Shown here one piece after another: positions 63,788 through 64,000 of a DNA stretch of 64,000 bases (the first letter of the stretch is position 1; each line of letters opens with the position of its first letter). Source of the stretch: Malassezia japonica (lineage: Eukaryota > Basidiomycota > Malasseziomycetes > Malasseziales > Malasseziaceae). The stretch is taken from assembly GCF_029542785.1 (NCBI RefSeq), contig NC_083370.1, forward strand, positions 992,001 to 1,056,000, read 5' to 3'. The notes under the pieces were generated by a model. The model searched no databases, had not been told where the DNA came from, and saw only the letters and a list, made by a program, of their open reading frames with translations. Position numbers and translations under genes: made by a program.

Positions 63788-64000
63788 ATGGACGCGACGC
63801 CGGCGGCGCTACGGGCGCGCCTCGTGGAGCGTCCGGTCGCAAGCCTCGACGAGCTCAAGTCTATCGTGCTGCCGCCGCTTGCGCTAGTCGGTGCACTGCC
63901 GGAAAAGTACGTAGCGTACCGCGCAGACGCACCGCCGCCCTCGGCACTCGGGGGGTGGTGGGCGACGATGCAGCATGCGCTTCTCACGCATACATTCGTG
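63788..64000 (+). CDS. N-terminus of an unknown protein (3' truncated)
   Basis: An ATG at 63788 opens a frame that runs to the window edge (71 residues: MDATPAALRARLVERPVAS and on, with LKSIVLPPLALVGALPEKYV and a Trp pair GGWW). No domain can be recognised from this length. A GTACGT at 63908 resembles the local donors, but no CTNAC-type branch site precedes the nearest AG, so I keep it unspliced. Confidence 0.55.
   Translation, partial: MDATPAALRARLVERPVASLDELKSIVLPPLALVGALPEKYVAYRADAPPPSALGGWWATMQHALLTHTFV

Noticed and set aside
63908..63927. A 20-nt intron in the last, truncated gene
   Set aside because: GTACGT and a CAG are present, but the CTNAC-type branch site found in almost all other introns is missing, and the frame is open without splicing.
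1..64000. Transposons, insertion sequences, CRISPR arrays, rRNA
   Set aside because: No transposase or reverse-transcriptase frame, terminal repeats, spacer-repeat pattern or rRNA-like block was seen. All tandem repeats found lie within protein-coding frames.

Overview
The window is nuclear DNA of a very compact, GC-rich basidiomycete yeast. The combination of a Lid2/KDM5-type demethylase, a TEA-domain factor, an RPP40-like RNase P subunit, eisosome protein Pil1, an intronless Pma1 with a polyglutamine head and extremely short introns fits Malassezia (Malasseziales) best. Genus is an inference from gene content and style, not a database match. I find 34 protein-coding genes (32 complete, one truncated at each window edge), about one per 1.9 kb. 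I see no tRNA, rRNA, transposon or CRISPR array.

Layout. 1-13.4 kb: C-terminus of an unknown protein, FOL3, RFA2, an RMP1-like gene, a 2000-residue KDM5-type demethylase, RPT2, TIM22. 14-21.5 kb: PMA1, a 0.95 kb spacer, a secreted hydrolase, CCT3. 21.7-30.2 kb: a 2378-residue repeat-rich protein and an orphan gene whose 3' ends overlap. 30.2-36 kb: LUC7, a hydrolase-thymidylate kinase fusion, a CstF-64/RNA15 homologue, PFD1, ATG9. 36-43.6 kb: PP2A B56 subunit, SEC66, CK2 beta, PDB1, IPP1, CCP1. 43.6-53.8 kb: WD40-inositol 5-phosphatase, lysine methyltransferase, cysteinyl-tRNA synthetase, VPS33, CIA2. 53.9-64 kb: TEA-domain factor, NIPSNAP, RPP40, PIL1, MET8 and the start of an unknown gene.

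The strongest signal is the intron system. I rebuilt 43 introns by frame and homology; each joined gene gave a total length divisible by three. Twenty-two introns are exactly 22 nt and ten are 23 nt. The usual form is a 6-nt donor (GTACGT or GTAGGT), about 7 free bases, and a 9-nt block CTNACNCAG that merges branch site and acceptor. Only one intron uses GTAAGT. Exons shrink too: coding exons of 3, 4, 7 and 10 nt occur, and automated ORF calling misses several true starts and ends (RTS1, CKB1, RFA2, TIM22).

Most genes are housekeeping and not functionally clustered. Two RNase P/MRP subunits, two mRNA-processing factors (LUC7, CstF-64) and several mitochondrial proteins (TIM22, PDB1, NIPSNAP, and possibly long forms of IPP1 and CRS1) are present. 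Divergent pairs share tiny promoters, many with a CACGTG core (CCACGTGG or TCACGTGA); the CRS1/VPS33 spacer instead has a TGACTCA Gcn4-type site.
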